Below, piece by piece: positions 15,125 to 24,299 of a stretch of 64,000 bases of DNA; position 1 is the stretch's first letter; every line of letters starts with the position of its first letter. A model generated the notes under the pieces. The model was not told where the DNA came from. It ran no database searches and saw only the letters and a list, made by a program, of their open reading frames with translations. This stretch comes from a virus. A program made the translations under genes and the position numbers. The stretch covers positions 1 through 64,000 of IMG/VR virus record IMGVR_UViG_3300041409_000508, one strand, 5' to 3'.

Positions 15125-15454
15125 TTAGAGGATGTTGCCGATAAGACCCTTAAGCGAGTCGATGGCATTAGCCGGTGTCTTGAGAATCGTCGTAATAGTG
15201 GATACCGGAGTTACCAGCGGAGTGGCCTGCACCGCGACAGTCTTAGCAGCGACGAACACCATCACGCCGGACACGACAGCCGGTAGCAGCTTCAGCAGGC
15301 CGACCAGTGCGCCACCCTTTGGTACGAGTGCCTTAGGGACTAGGCCGCTGCTGAGTGCTGCGGTGAGCACAGTAGTGGCGAGGCCGACGCCGATGCCTAC
15401 TACGTTGGCGATGTCATGGACAGGCTTGGCTGAGGTTAGATCAGGGGTGGTCAT
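15125..15454 (-). CDS. Small membrane protein, possible second holin (109 aa)
   Basis: Hydrophobic segments at about 17-38 and 50-75 (VVGIGVGLATTVLTAALSSGL; LVGLLKLLPAVVSGVMVFVAAKTVAV). Such two-span proteins near endolysins are often holins or antiholins, but sequence alone does not decide. Confidence 0.6.
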   Translation of the reverse strand: MTTPDLTSAKPVHDIANVVGIGVGLATTVLTAALSSGLVPKALVPKGGALVGLLKLLPAVVSGVMVFVAAKTVAVQATPLVTPVSTITTILKTPANAIDSLKGLIGNIL

Positions 15455-16134
15455 GTGGCTCTCCTCTTGGGGTTACCGATCTTGGTGTGCCGCGATAACG
15501 GCAGTCTGTTACGGATCGTGAGATAGTCGACAATGGCGAAAGGTAGTCCGGTCAGTGCGATAAACCAGCCTACTATCAGAGTGATCTCAATAGCCAGCAA
15601 TGAAGTCTCGCTATGTGCTGCGTAAAGCAGCTCTAGTGGAGCTATTACCAGTAGAGTGATCACAAGTGCGTCAAGAATGTGCAGCCACCAGATAAGCTTA
15701 ATGCTGCGTACAGCGAGTTTCGGATCAATTCGGCGTTCGGTGTAATCTTTAGCATCGATCTCAGCTACGAATCCGAGTGTGCACAGTGCCAGCACCTCAT
15801 GCTCGTCTCGGACGACGATGTCCCACTCCCAGTACCGGCCGTGCTGACTGACACACTCCGCAGTCACGGTCACCACAGCACCCCGGACGGCCGGTGCAAG
15901 ATGCTCCATCACCTGCTTCACACCCAGAGACACTCCCGGCATCGCCGACATGACCGCCAGTTCGCACAGCCACAGCAGCCGCGCGGTGGCGATGACGTGC
16001 GGTTTCCACCGCGAGCACCCCAGGCAGCGGTAGATCCTCGATGCGAGGTCCTTGCGCCGGATTCGGTAGCACACCGCACGCTGGATACCGACTGAGCTGC
16101 GCTGCGCTGTCGGCGCTGGGAGGTAGGTGGTCAC
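15451..16134 (-). CDS. Hotdog thioesterase-like domain fused to membrane segments (227 aa)
   Basis: Residues about 48-135 resemble the hotdog fold of FlK-type acyl-CoA thioesterases: a helix with LLWLCELAVMSAMPGVSLGV, then EHLAPAVRGAVVTVTAEC, GRYWEWDIVVRDEHEVLALCTLGFV. The C-terminal ~90 residues hold two or three membrane helices (LHILDALVITLLVIAPLELL, ITLIVGWFIALTGLPFAIV). An N-terminal basic region has CYRIRR and CLGCSRW. Thioesterases hydrolyse acyl-CoA or acyl-ACP, but catalytic residues were not verified. A membrane-tethered hotdog protein in a late phage operon is unusual. Confidence 0.6.
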   Translation of the reverse strand: MTTYLPAPTAQRSSVGIQRAVCYRIRRKDLASRIYRCLGCSRWKPHVIATARLLWLCELAVMSAMPGVSLGVKQVMEHLAPAVRGAVVTVTAECVSQHGRYWEWDIVVRDEHEVLALCTLGFVAEIDAKDYTERRIDPKLAVRSIKLIWWLHILDALVITLLVIAPLELLYAAHSETSLLAIEITLIVGWFIALTGLPFAIVDYLTIRNRLPLSRHTKIGNPKRRAT

Positions 16135-16142
16135 CGGACTAT

Positions 16143-16535
16143 CTAACGACCAACCTCAGGATCAGTCACGTCAGGGTGTGCTATGACTCGCTTGCGCATC
16201 GCCTCGATCTGACCGTTGGCTATGACCAAGTCGGTCTGAAGCTGAGCAACCAACATTGCCAAGCGCGAGGTCTCACTGTTGGATCTGGCCAGCTGGTTGG
16301 CGAAGTCGGTCCGATCAGCGCTACGCCGGGTGTCCAGCTTCTCCAGCGCCTCAGTGAGGATCTGCACCTGCGTCTGCAGCTGAGTGACCAGCGTAGAGGC
16401 TGAGGTGACGATCGCAGCATCTGAAGTGGTATTGAGCTGGCGTAGCTGGCCGCGGCGGCTGAACAGGTAAGTCAACAAAGCTACAGCAGGTGCAGCGAGG
16501 CCAGCGACCACAACAGTCAGAGCATCGAGATTCAC
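16143..16535 (-). CDS. Membrane-anchored coiled-coil protein (130 aa)
   Basis: GTG at 16535 overlaps the upstream TGA. One N-terminal membrane helix (LTVVVAGLAAPAVALLTYLF) followed by a long coiled coil (LVTQLQTQVQILTEALEKLDTRRSADR). Resembles small holin-associated or tail-associated membrane proteins in position. Confidence 0.6.
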   Translation of the reverse strand: MNLDALTVVVAGLAAPAVALLTYLFSRRGQLRQLNTTSDAAIVTSASTLVTQLQTQVQILTEALEKLDTRRSADRTDFANQLARSNSETSRLAMLVAQLQTDLVIANGQIEAMRKRVIAHPDVTDPEVGR

Positions 16536-16936
16536 AGCAGCGAAGTCGGTTGCTTCGGAGCAGCATGTACCAGAAAAAAGACTCTCCCTAGCAAGGTTAT
16601 AGCAATGCCGGTGTATCCGATGCTGGCGATGAGCCCTTGAGTGTGCAAACCCAGCACGACTCCACCACCGAATATCGCACAACCAAGAGCGAGAAGCACC
16701 AACCCGGATACTTCCCATAATGCAGAAGCTTTGATGACACTAGCGATCGTCAGCATAGCTCCGATGACCAACAGAGCACCCATAATGCGGATGACCACAG
16801 CACCGCCAAGATTAGCAAAACTCTTAGACGCGCCATCACCGAGTATCAGTGCAGCAATCCCAACGATTAGGAGAGCAATCGGAAACACTACCGGAGTCTG
16901 TGTTTTCTTCCATGCTAGGTAGAGCTTTCGGAACAC
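16532..16936 (-). CDS. Four-span membrane protein (134 aa)
   Basis: GTG at 16936 is chosen for the AGGAGG lying 6-7 nt upstream on the minus strand. Four hydrophobic stretches separated by short loops; no family recognised. Overlaps the next gene by 4 nt. Confidence 0.65.
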   Translation of the reverse strand: MFRKLYLAWKKTQTPVVFPIALLIVGIAALILGDGASKSFANLGGAVVIRIMGALLVIGAMLTIASVIKASALWEVSGLVLLALGCAIFGGGVVLGLHTQGLIASIGYTGIAITLLGRVFFLVHAAPKQPTSLL

Positions 16937-16946
16937 TATAGCCCTC

Positions 16947-17708
16947 CTATTTATAAGCGATATAGAGTGACACAATAGTGCCGATAGCCGCAACCGCGCC
17001 AAGAATGTATACCCACAGCGCATTGATGCCGGCACCTTTGCCTTCACTTCGTGTGAGTCGATCAGCGATGTCTTGTACTTGAACGGATATGCGGTCATAC
17101 TCAGCCATCACCACGTCACGAGGGACGAACGCCTGTAATCGAGTCGTCATCTCTTGGATACGTTCGGTATTACGGTTAGCTAACGCTTCAGCTTCTTTAC
17201 GTGTGATAAGAGATGCCATCTGCGTAGTCACTGTATTCTGTAGACTGGTGATTCCTACAAAACGCATCTCAGTAGCTACTTCAGCTTTCGCAGTCGCTTG
17301 GTTCGCCGCGATCAATGCCGCATCGATAGCCGTCCGCTGAGCGGTGATAGCAGCTTCGATTGCTTTAGTTTGTGCCTCGAACCGTTGCTGCTGACGTAAC
17401 TCCATATCAGCACTACGAGAGTTGCTTGCATCGATCTGTGCCTCGAACCGTTGTTGGTTGCGTAGCTCCATGTCAGAAATGCGGGCATTGATGTATTCCA
17501 GCAGGGTAGAAACGGTCCATCCGCCACTAACTTCTATTGGAGTTTTACGCATTACCCACGGCATTACAGAATCCTGCCCGTAATGGTTGTAATGCTCAAA
17601 CAGCCGCGACCAGTGATCGCCTGCTTCAGTGGTGTCCTGGTTGATGATATGACGATAGTCGCGGCGAGACAAATAACGAATAGCGCGGCGAGAAGGATGG
17701 TCACTCAT
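16947..17708 (-). CDS. Coiled-coil protein with C-terminal membrane anchor (253 aa)
   Basis: N-terminus is globular; residues ~75-210 are coiled coil, including two near-identical segments (SDMELRNQQRFEAQ and ADMELRQQQRFEAQ) 25 residues apart; the last 22 residues form a membrane anchor. Similar tail-region membrane proteins are common in actinophages but of unknown function. Confidence 0.7.
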   Translation of the reverse strand: MSDHPSRRAIRYLSRRDYRHIINQDTTEAGDHWSRLFEHYNHYGQDSVMPWVMRKTPIEVSGGWTVSTLLEYINARISDMELRNQQRFEAQIDASNSRSADMELRQQQRFEAQTKAIEAAITAQRTAIDAALIAANQATAKAEVATEMRFVGITSLQNTVTTQMASLITRKEAEALANRNTERIQEMTTRLQAFVPRDVVMAEYDRISVQVQDIADRLTRSEGKGAGINALWVYILGAVAAIGTIVSLYIAYK

Positions 17709-17853
17709 TGACCTCCCGACTCATCGGAATAAACAACACACGAGGTACACCGGTCTCTACAAGCGCTCGCAACACCGATAACGCGGCTTCGTTGTAACCG
17801 TGCGATATGTCGTAGATAGCGTCATCCGCCATGTGCTTCTCTTTGGTGTCCAT
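17701..17853 (-). CDS. Small hypothetical protein (50 aa)
   Basis: ATG 17853 overlaps the TAA of the giant fibre gene (TAATG), and its TGA overlaps the next gene's start region by 8 nt. Compact alpha-helical look (AALSVLRALVETGVPRVLF). No family assigned. Confidence 0.55.
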   Translation of the reverse strand: MDTKEKHMADDAIYDISHGYNEAALSVLRALVETGVPRVLFIPMSREVNE

Positions 17854-20800
17854 TAAATGATCTCCGTGTCACCTTGAGTCGTACCTGATATATCGGTGTC
17901 CCCGACTGCAGTGCCACTCAGTGATGTGTCACCTGAAGCTGAGCTACTGACGAGTACCGTGTCCTGGCTGAGCTGTGTCAGAGCTACCGCGCCTACCGCC
18001 ACGGTGTAGGTCAGCGTGACCGAGCCGACTTGTGGTGGCCACGGTGGCGGGGTGTAAACGGTCGCTGCCAGGACAGCGCTGGCCAGCGTGAGGACTGAGA
18101 CGTCAGCGAACTTCAGTTGCCGAGCCGTGAGCAGCGCTGAGCTGGTAGTGGTCGCTGTCAGCGCCGCGGCGTCAGCGCGGCCGGCCAGCGCAAGGACCGA
18201 TGTGCTGGTCGCTGCGCTGACTGATGCACGATCGGTACGCGTCGCTGTAACCAGCGCTGCAGCGGTAGTCGAACTGGCCAGCACTGCAGTGTCGGTGCGA
18301 TGCGCGGCCAGCGTGGCTGAGCTGGTAGTCGTTGCGCTGACAAGACCAACGCCGCCGACCACAGCAGAGACAGAGCTGCTGGCGGTCGTTGTGCTGGCCA
18401 ATGCTGCAACATCGGTCCGTGTCGCTGTCAGGGAAGCTGTGCTAGTCGTAGCCGAGTTAACAGTGCCGGTCTGAGTCCGGGTACTGATGACCGAGCTAGC
18501 CGCGGTTGTCGTGCCGGTCAGCGCAGCGCTGTCAGAGCGAGTAGCGGTGACCAGAGCTGTGCTGGCCGCGCTGCCGGTAGCTGCGCCAGGCCCTACAGCC
18601 AGAGCGGAGACGCTGGCACCAGCTGTAGTAGTGGAGCTGGTTGAGACCGCATAACCAGCGCTGACGGCCGTCGCGCTAGTAGTCGTAGTGCTGACAGCAG
18701 CAGTGTCGGTACGAGTAGCGGTAACCGTGCTGGCTGTAGTAGTCGAACTAGTCAGTGCCGCAGTATCGGTACGGCTTGCTGTGATCGCTGCACTATCAGT
18801 TGTCGCGCTGGCCAGAGCTGCAGTGTCAGTTCGAGTCGCAACAATCGACGCATTGGCTGTTGTCGACGCAACAATGGTAGTCGTAACCGCGAGAACTTCG
18901 ACTGCGACGATCGAATAAGTTTGACTCGGAGTAGTGAGGCCGACTGTCTTAGATCCTGCTGAGCCGGCATCAGCGTGGAACCCACCGTAGACAGTGTATT
19001 TAGTGGAAAGGAAGTTGTAGGTTTCTTCAGTGAAGGCGCCGGCACCGGTACGCCACACCCGAGAAGCACCGTCAGCAGCATTGAAGTCGGCGTTAAAGAT
19101 AACTACAGCAGAATGAGCGGCTGTCGTTGTAATAGCTAGCGTCGGTGCTGCTGAAGCCCCATTGCCTATCGCGCTGTTGCCTATTCCTGTCGATGACGAG
19201 AACCGCTCGACAGTGAAACCCCACTCTTTGGTACCGCCAGCCCGAGCAATAGAGAAGGTAAATGTTTCTGCAGTGGTCGCAGTCGCTGTCCAGGCGTAGA
19301 GCGTGTTGCGACCAGTAACATTGACCATGGACTGTGGCAGAGACCAGATAAGGCTGGTGCCACCGGTCGGCGTTGAGATGGTCTCTGTCGTGAAACAGGT
19401 AGCGCACGCGACCAGCACGTCGCCGACAGCAGTAGTGACAGAGACCGTCTTAGGGCTGGTGGTGGTCGTCCACGAGCCTTCGTACTTGGCGACGAACACC
19501 GGAGCAACAGGAGCCACCGAAAGCCCGGTGACCGTGGTGCTAGCTGTTGTCGCTGAGGTCAGTGCTGCAGTGTCGGTACGAGCTGCAGCGGTTGACACTG
19601 CTGCAGTTGTCGAACTGGTCAGTGTGGCGCTGTCAGCCCGAGTAACGACCACACTGGCAGCCGCAGTGACTGTGCTGGCTAGAGCTGCTGTGTCAGTCCG
19701 GCTAGCCACAACGCTGGCTGCAGTCGTAGTAACCGGGCTAGTGGTTGCCGGCCCTACAGCAGCCGCTGAGATGCTGGCGCTGGCTGTTGTGGTTGTGCTG
19801 ACGGCTACGGCATAGACCGCGGTAACTGCCGCTGCTGACGTTGTAACTGCGCTGACTGCCGCAGTGTCAGTGCGCGCTGCGGTGATCGAAGTAACCGCAG
19901 TGCTGGCGCTCGTCAGACTAGCTGTGTCGGTACGTGATGCCGCGGATGTGAACCCAACAGTAGTAGCGGCAGTGACGACGCCAGGATTGATGGCGCTGGC
20001 AATAATAGATATGCTGGCTGTAGTAACCGAGCTGATTGCCGCTGTGTCGGTACGAGCAGCTGTTAGTGCTGCTGCGCTAGTTGTCGCTGAACTGACGTTA
20101 ACATTACTGACGACAACAGCAGACACTGATGCGCTGGCAGTAGTGGCTGAGCTAAGGCCGGCTACATCAGACCGAGTTGCGATGATGCTGGCGTTAGCAG
20201 TACCGGCAGAGCTGAGAACTGCTGTGTCAGTCCGACTAGCCGCAATACTTGTGCCAGCTGTGGTGACCGCATTGACAACGATCGTCAGCGCGATGATCTC
20301 GACAGCGACAGCCGAGTAAGGGAAACTCGGCGCCGACATTCCCAACGTTTTGGCGCCTGTTGTGCCGACGTTTTTGTAATGTGCGCCGTAAGAAGTGTAG
20401 TGCGTCGCGAAGATGACGAATGTATCCGAGACTACTGCGCCAGACGTGAGATACGTCGCAGCAGTGCTGCCACCGTTGAAGTCGTTAGCACCGAACACGC
20501 ACAAGCTGTTAGGAGCTGTTGTGGTGAGGCTGGCGGTCGGCGCCGCTGAGGATGCGTTACTGGTAGCGGTTGCCACACCAGCGCCGTTGCTGTTGCTGAA
20601 CTGGTAAGCGACAATGCCGCTTGCGCCACCACCGCTGTTTACCGCCGACAGTGTGAAAGTCTGGTTAGTAGCAGACTTATTCGTCGTCCACAGATAAATG
20701 TTGTTGGTACCTGTGACGTTGACTACCGATGCCGCCAGCGTGTATGTGAGACCCGTGCCGCCAGTCGGAGCGCTGAACGTGACCGCAGTGGACTGGCTGT

Positions 20801-21191
20801 AGGCGATGACAGCGAGAACATCACCGGCGTTGACTGTGACTGATATCGTCTTCGGCGACGCTGTCAGCGGAAAATCGGAGTCGGTCTCGTAAGCCGTGAC
20901 GAGTACCGGCGAAACAGGAGGGGTTGAGCTTGCCGAGACGGTGGCACTGGCTGTAGTAGCCGAAGTTACCACACCAGTGATCGTGACGTTAGCGGTGACT
21001 GTCGCTGCCGATGTAATGGTCGTGGCAGTGTCGACATTGTTGGGCGCTAATGCACTGGTGACTGTCGCAGCAGCGGTGGTAACCGCAGCGACATCAGCGA
21101 AGGCATCGAACAGACGCCACGTCGGATACGAATACGGATCATAGATGAACTGCAGACGGCTGGGTTGCCCGCTGGCGCCACCGCGAGCCAT
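17853..21191 (-). CDS. Giant Ser/Thr/Ala repeat protein, fibre or adhesin-like (1112 aa)
   Basis: Most of the protein consists of degenerate repeats about 20 residues long built on ARTDTAALxSxTTAxAxVxA. Two globular insertions (about 95-300 and 575-760) look like related beta-sandwich domains: both contain SPKTxSVT, a VNVTG motif and a YxxYG-H motif. Composition and position among minor tail genes suggest a long exposed fibre that contacts the host or environment. The repeats predict a regular beta-rich rod. Real coding, not low-complexity noise, since the frame stays open for 3.3 kb with neighbours abutting at both ends. Confidence 0.75.
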   Translation of the reverse strand: MARGGASGQPSRLQFIYDPYSYPTWRLFDAFADVAAVTTAAATVTSALAPNNVDTATTITSAATVTANVTITGVVTSATTASATVSASSTPPVSPVLVTAYETDSDFPLTASPKTISVTVNAGDVLAVIAYSQSTAVTFSAPTGGTGLTYTLAASVVNVTGTNNIYLWTTNKSATNQTFTLSAVNSGGGASGIVAYQFSNSNGAGVATATSNASSAAPTASLTTTAPNSLCVFGANDFNGGSTAATYLTSGAVVSDTFVIFATHYTSYGAHYKNVGTTGAKTLGMSAPSFPYSAVAVEIIALTIVVNAVTTAGTSIAASRTDTAVLSSAGTANASIIATRSDVAGLSSATTASASVSAVVVSNVNVSSATTSAAALTAARTDTAAISSVTTASISIIASAINPGVVTAATTVGFTSAASRTDTASLTSASTAVTSITAARTDTAAVSAVTTSAAAVTAVYAVAVSTTTTASASISAAAVGPATTSPVTTTAASVVASRTDTAALASTVTAAASVVVTRADSATLTSSTTAAVSTAAARTDTAALTSATTASTTVTGLSVAPVAPVFVAKYEGSWTTTTSPKTVSVTTAVGDVLVACATCFTTETISTPTGGTSLIWSLPQSMVNVTGRNTLYAWTATATTAETFTFSIARAGGTKEWGFTVERFSSSTGIGNSAIGNGASAAPTLAITTTAAHSAVVIFNADFNAADGASRVWRTGAGAFTEETYNFLSTKYTVYGGFHADAGSAGSKTVGLTTPSQTYSIVAVEVLAVTTTIVASTTANASIVATRTDTAALASATTDSAAITASRTDTAALTSSTTTASTVTATRTDTAAVSTTTTSATAVSAGYAVSTSSTTTAGASVSALAVGPGAATGSAASTALVTATRSDSAALTGTTTAASSVISTRTQTGTVNSATTSTASLTATRTDVAALASTTTASSSVSAVVGGVGLVSATTTSSATLAAHRTDTAVLASSTTAAALVTATRTDRASVSAATSTSVLALAGRADAAALTATTTSSALLTARQLKFADVSVLTLASAVLAATVYTPPPWPPQVGSVTLTYTVAVGAVALTQLSQDTVLVSSSASGDTSLSGTAVGDTDISGTTQGDTEII

Positions 21192-21199
21192 AAGACCGC

Positions 21200-21997
21200 C
21201 TAGCTTATGTCAGAATGAATCGCTACTGGGTTGGTAAGCCCTCCGCTTGGTGAACCGAGACCCGCACGAAACGGTGCCGGGCCTGGGTATCCCGTGGTGT
21301 TCAGCTCCCAGTTCGAGAAATAAGTATTCGGTTGGTTCGTCTGATAGATCACGTCTTCGGCGAGACTGAATATATTCGCTGTCGTGGTACCGAAGTTCTG
21401 GGAGACCACACTTTGCGACACGTTCGGCACGTCACCGTCGACATTGACGCCCATAAATACCTGCAGGTCAGCTATGCCGGCACTAGTGCCTAGGAGGAAG
21501 TGGCATTCTATTCGGTACCACGTATTAGCAGTGGCGACCAATCCGGCCTGAGTGTAGGTTGTGGCCGTGTTATGGTTGTAAAGATAAAATTGACCCTTGT
21601 TAGCTCCCGAAGTGGACAGAGCAACGCTGACACCGTGCGCGGCGTTCGCTACGGTATACGTGGAAAACAACCCGAGGTCATTGTTGGTGTTCGTTGCTGT
21701 CGACGTAAGATACACGTAGAACCGGGTCCATATCTCTGCCTGTGTCCCCATCGATGACGTCCATGCGACCGTGGGAAACGTGGTTGCTGTACCAGCGCCA
21801 CTCGCAGTTTTCAGCACGTATTCTGCTGTGGGCCTGCTCAGCGCGGCCAGGTCACTGCTCGCGTATTGCAGAAGTACGCCTGTCCCACCCACCCGAGCGA
21901 TATCGAAGGGACTTTGTGTTCCGCTCTGGTTCGAGTTGCCGGTTGTGACGGTAGTCCCGTCGGGGCCGCCCTCGAAGTTGTTGAATAACGTAGGCAT
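21200..21997 (-). CDS. Concanavalin/LamG-like minor tail protein (265 aa)
   Basis: The sequence reads as a jelly-roll lectin-like domain: IWTRFYVYL, GQFYLYNHNT, TWYRIECHFLLG, LQVFMGVNVDGD, YFSNWELNTTGYPGPAP. Such domains sit on phage tail tips or fibres and bind carbohydrate. The gene lies directly before the giant repeat protein in transcription order. Confidence 0.65.
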   Translation of the reverse strand: MPTLFNNFEGGPDGTTVTTGNSNQSGTQSPFDIARVGGTGVLLQYASSDLAALSRPTAEYVLKTASGAGTATTFPTVAWTSSMGTQAEIWTRFYVYLTSTATNTNNDLGLFSTYTVANAAHGVSVALSTSGANKGQFYLYNHNTATTYTQAGLVATANTWYRIECHFLLGTSAGIADLQVFMGVNVDGDVPNVSQSVVSQNFGTTTANIFSLAEDVIYQTNQPNTYFSNWELNTTGYPGPAPFRAGLGSPSGGLTNPVAIHSDIS

Positions 21998-22440
21998 TAT
22001 TGCTCGATATACAGGTTAATAGCCACTGGGCTGGCCAGCGTAGAAGTTGCACGAAGACACCGAAGCACGGAGATAGGCTGATAAGTCTCCCGGCCGAACG
22101 GATCAATAATGGAGTACATACCGGGCAATGGGATCAACAGTGTGGTAAGAATGGCCACTGAGGTAGGCTCGACAGTGTCAAGAATCTTCACAGTACCCAG
22201 TACCGCGGCGACACTCTGGTCAACACCCCATTTCAGCGGGGTATATGTAGTGCCAGTGCCGGTCACTGTATAGGTACACCAGCTCAGCGTCAGCGATCCG
22301 GCTGCCGTCGCTCCACTGGTTACCTCCATTTTGTACACCACAAAAGGCATCGTTGACGCGCTGGGGATCTCGATCAGCGTTTTGGCGGTAGCTGCCACCA
22401 TGGTAGCCGCACCAGTGGAGATGCAATACTGAACGGCCAC
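21997..22440 (-). CDS. Minor tail or structural protein (147 aa)
   Basis: GTG at 22440 overlaps the upstream stop. Beta-rich, Thr/Ser-rich, with a jelly-roll-like pattern. No specific family recognised; grouped with tail genes by position. Confidence 0.55.
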   Translation of the reverse strand: MAVQYCISTGAATMVAATAKTLIEIPSASTMPFVVYKMEVTSGATAAGSLTLSWCTYTVTGTGTTYTPLKWGVDQSVAAVLGTVKILDTVEPTSVAILTTLLIPLPGMYSIIDPFGRETYQPISVLRCLRATSTLASPVAINLYIEQ

Positions 22441-22661
22441 TAGCCGACCTCCCCGCACTCATGGATGATCGGTCCATCAGGAGCGGTGCCACTGCGCATA
22501 CGCAGCCCGATCACTTTCCCGTCTTCGACCGTTTCGTAGACAGCCGTACCATCGGGAATATCAGCATCGCACCCAGTACACTTATAGATGAAGCCGTTGT
22601 GCTGTACGAGTGGAACATCAGTTATATGAATCGGCACCGGAAACGACTTGAATTTAGCCAC
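22440..22661 (-). CDS. Small CxxC protein in the tail gene cluster (73 aa)
   Basis: GTG at 22661. Contains YKCTGCDADIPDGTAVYE and a C-terminal HECGE, together a likely zinc-ribbon. Overlaps both neighbours by 1 nt. Confidence 0.6.
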   Translation of the reverse strand: MAKFKSFPVPIHITDVPLVQHNGFIYKCTGCDADIPDGTAVYETVEDGKVIGLRMRSGTAPDGPIIHECGEVG

Positions 22662-23200
22662 TATTCTCCCGTCGCGATGCCGGCCATGGCATTCCATGAA
22701 TTGTTGACTGTGTTGAACAAGTTGGTATCGGTTTCCATTTTCTGCACAGTGCCGGTCGCAGCTCCCACACCGTTGGCAGGCTGCGGAATGGAGAACGTAG
22801 TGGTGCTGAGCACTGTCGCCACCCAGGTACCGTTAGCGCTGGTGTTCACAAGATGATTCAAGATCTCCACTACATCACCTGAGGTAAGGCTGTGCGCGGC
22901 AGCCGTCGTGATCACCGAAGGGTTGGCATTCGTTGATGATGCGATGTTGACCGGATTGAACCAGTTCAGTGACGATGCCGGATCAGATGCGACTAACGCA
23001 ACAAATCTAGGCAGTTGTGAATCGGGACTCATAAGAATCAAATTCGCCTGCCCCCGACGCTTAGCCCACACCGCTGATGTCTGCGCACCCTGAGCTTCAA
23101 GCTCGATCGTCACCGAAACTTTGACTATCACTGCTCGGACACGTGCGTTAAATGACACGTCAGCAACAAGCTGACCACTTTGACCTAATGTCAATGCCAT
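22661..23200 (-). CDS. Tail-associated structural protein (179 aa)
   Basis: Beta-rich protein. The second half contains SLTSGDVVEILNHLVNTSANGTWVATVLSTTTFSI, a pattern seen in phage tail needle or fibre modules where a value is bounded by a small beta-barrel. No firm family. Confidence 0.55.
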   Translation of the reverse strand: MALTLGQSGQLVADVSFNARVRAVIVKVSVTIELEAQGAQTSAVWAKRRGQANLILMSPDSQLPRFVALVASDPASSLNWFNPVNIASSTNANPSVITTAAAHSLTSGDVVEILNHLVNTSANGTWVATVLSTTTFSIPQPANGVGAATGTVQKMETDTNLFNTVNNSWNAMAGIATGE

Positions 23201-23242
23201 TCAGCAACCTTCCTAGAATAGCTGCAAAGCTTGTTGCAAGTA

Positions 23243-23629
23243 TTAGGCAGCAATCGGCGTAAAACTCAGCGTAATTGTGGTAAAATTGAGTGTAGATCCG
23301 TTGATTACCGCCTGACTGGAAGTGAGCGCCGCACTCTGCCAGAAATTGCCTACAGTAGCTGAGTCCCAAAAACTCACATGCGTGATGGTCTCGGTAGCGG
23401 TCATTGAATAGCCAGAGATCGAGGACAGTGCCATGGAGCCACCGGACGGCGCAGCCCAGGTCACCGCGTTACGCGTAGTCACCGCACTGGTCGCGGTCGT
23501 ACCGGCAGCGCCAGGGTCAGCTGTATGCAACTTCATGAACATCCCACTGGCAGGAGCGGTGATATTGGTCGCTCGATACACATTGAGAAACGCATTAGCA
23601 GCGGTAGTAGCCGCTAGCCCTACAGTCAT
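23243..23629 (-). CDS. Phage tail fibre-like protein (128 aa)
   Basis: Reads ANAFLNVYRATNITAPASGMFMKLHTADPGAAGT...TRNAVTWAAPSGGSMALSS, a conserved pattern of small actinophage tail proteins. I recall the family from actinophage genomes but cannot name a function beyond tail structure. Confidence 0.7.
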   Translation of the reverse strand: MTVGLAATTAANAFLNVYRATNITAPASGMFMKLHTADPGAAGTTATSAVTTRNAVTWAAPSGGSMALSSISGYSMTATETITHVSFWDSATVGNFWQSAALTSSQAVINGSTLNFTTITLSFTPIAA

Positions 23630-23754
23630 GACTCATCATCCTTCGGTGGGATCGGTTTACCCTCATCATCAAATGTGGTGCCGAGAGGGTGAGTGACAGT
23701 CGCTCCCACCTCTATCTGTATTCCGGTATTAAACCCATCCGGCTCTTCAGGCAT
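23626..23754 (-). CDS. Small acidic protein (42 aa)
   Basis: ATG at 23754 to TGA overlapping the next start. Acidic, Pro-rich, probably disordered (FDDEGKPIPPKDDES). Coding status rests on tight packing. Confidence 0.5.
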   Translation of the reverse strand: MPEEPDGFNTGIQIEVGATVTHPLGTTFDDEGKPIPPKDDES

Positions 23755-23762
23755 GCCGCTCC

Positions 23763-24182
23763 CTAGTCATTATCAGCATCAAAAGACACCTCGAAGATCT
23801 CATCTATAATTCGAGCAACAAAACCTGTTACCGGGTCGATCAACTCAGCTTGTATAAGCACCAGCGGGCATCGCCAGGTCTCTGTCTGAGTCGGCGTGAT
23901 GTGTAGCTGCACCTGATCGATCGGCTGAGACGTCATGATGGTGTTAGTGCCGGCTGTCGCCACTCCGTCAGTGCCGGTCGGCGTGGTGTTCCACGTAGCG
24001 ACGATAGGATCGAGCATCCGGTAGTGATAGATTCGGCGGCCGAGTACCCGACGCTGATAGCGTGCTCGTGCTACTCCAGTTACCTTGTAACCGGTGACGT
24101 TCATTTGCAGGCCGGTGCGCACGTCGATCAGGTTGTTAGCGGTGATCCAACAGTCGGTACCTTGTCTGATGATGTCACTCAC
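23763..24182 (-). CDS. Tail-region hypothetical protein (139 aa)
   Basis: Compact beta-rich protein with WITANNLIDVRTG and VARARYQRRVLG. The gene lies between the HNH insertion and the tail fibre-like gene. Family not recognised. Confidence 0.6.
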   Translation of the reverse strand: MSDIIRQGTDCWITANNLIDVRTGLQMNVTGYKVTGVARARYQRRVLGRRIYHYRMLDPIVATWNTTPTGTDGVATAGTNTIMTSQPIDQVQLHITPTQTETWRCPLVLIQAELIDPVTGFVARIIDEIFEVSFDADND

Positions 24183-24242
24183 TTAAAAATCACCACCGAT
24201 CTCTCCGCCGTAGAAGATGGTAGGATCGGACAGTAAGAAACC

Positions 24243-24274
24243 CCAGCGACGGCAGCAACCGCCCTGGGGTGTGG
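24243..24274 (+). promoter_or_regulatory. Hairpin in the leader of the HNH gene
   Basis: ACCCCAG and CTGGGGT arms with an inner GGC/GCC pairing lie between the divergent tail gene and the HNH start at 24300. Homing endonuclease genes in phages often carry leader hairpins that limit translation in late transcripts; that role here is a guess. A TAGGAT (24221-24226) upstream could be the -10. Confidence 0.4.
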
Positions 24275-24299
24275 CTCAACCTGAGAGAGCAGGCCGAAC

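Noticed and set aside
18088-20319. Several plus-strand frames of 75-150 codons rich in Ala, Val and Ser
   Set aside because: They are shadows of the repeat-rich minus-strand fibre gene; their composition only mirrors its Ser/Thr/Ala repeats.
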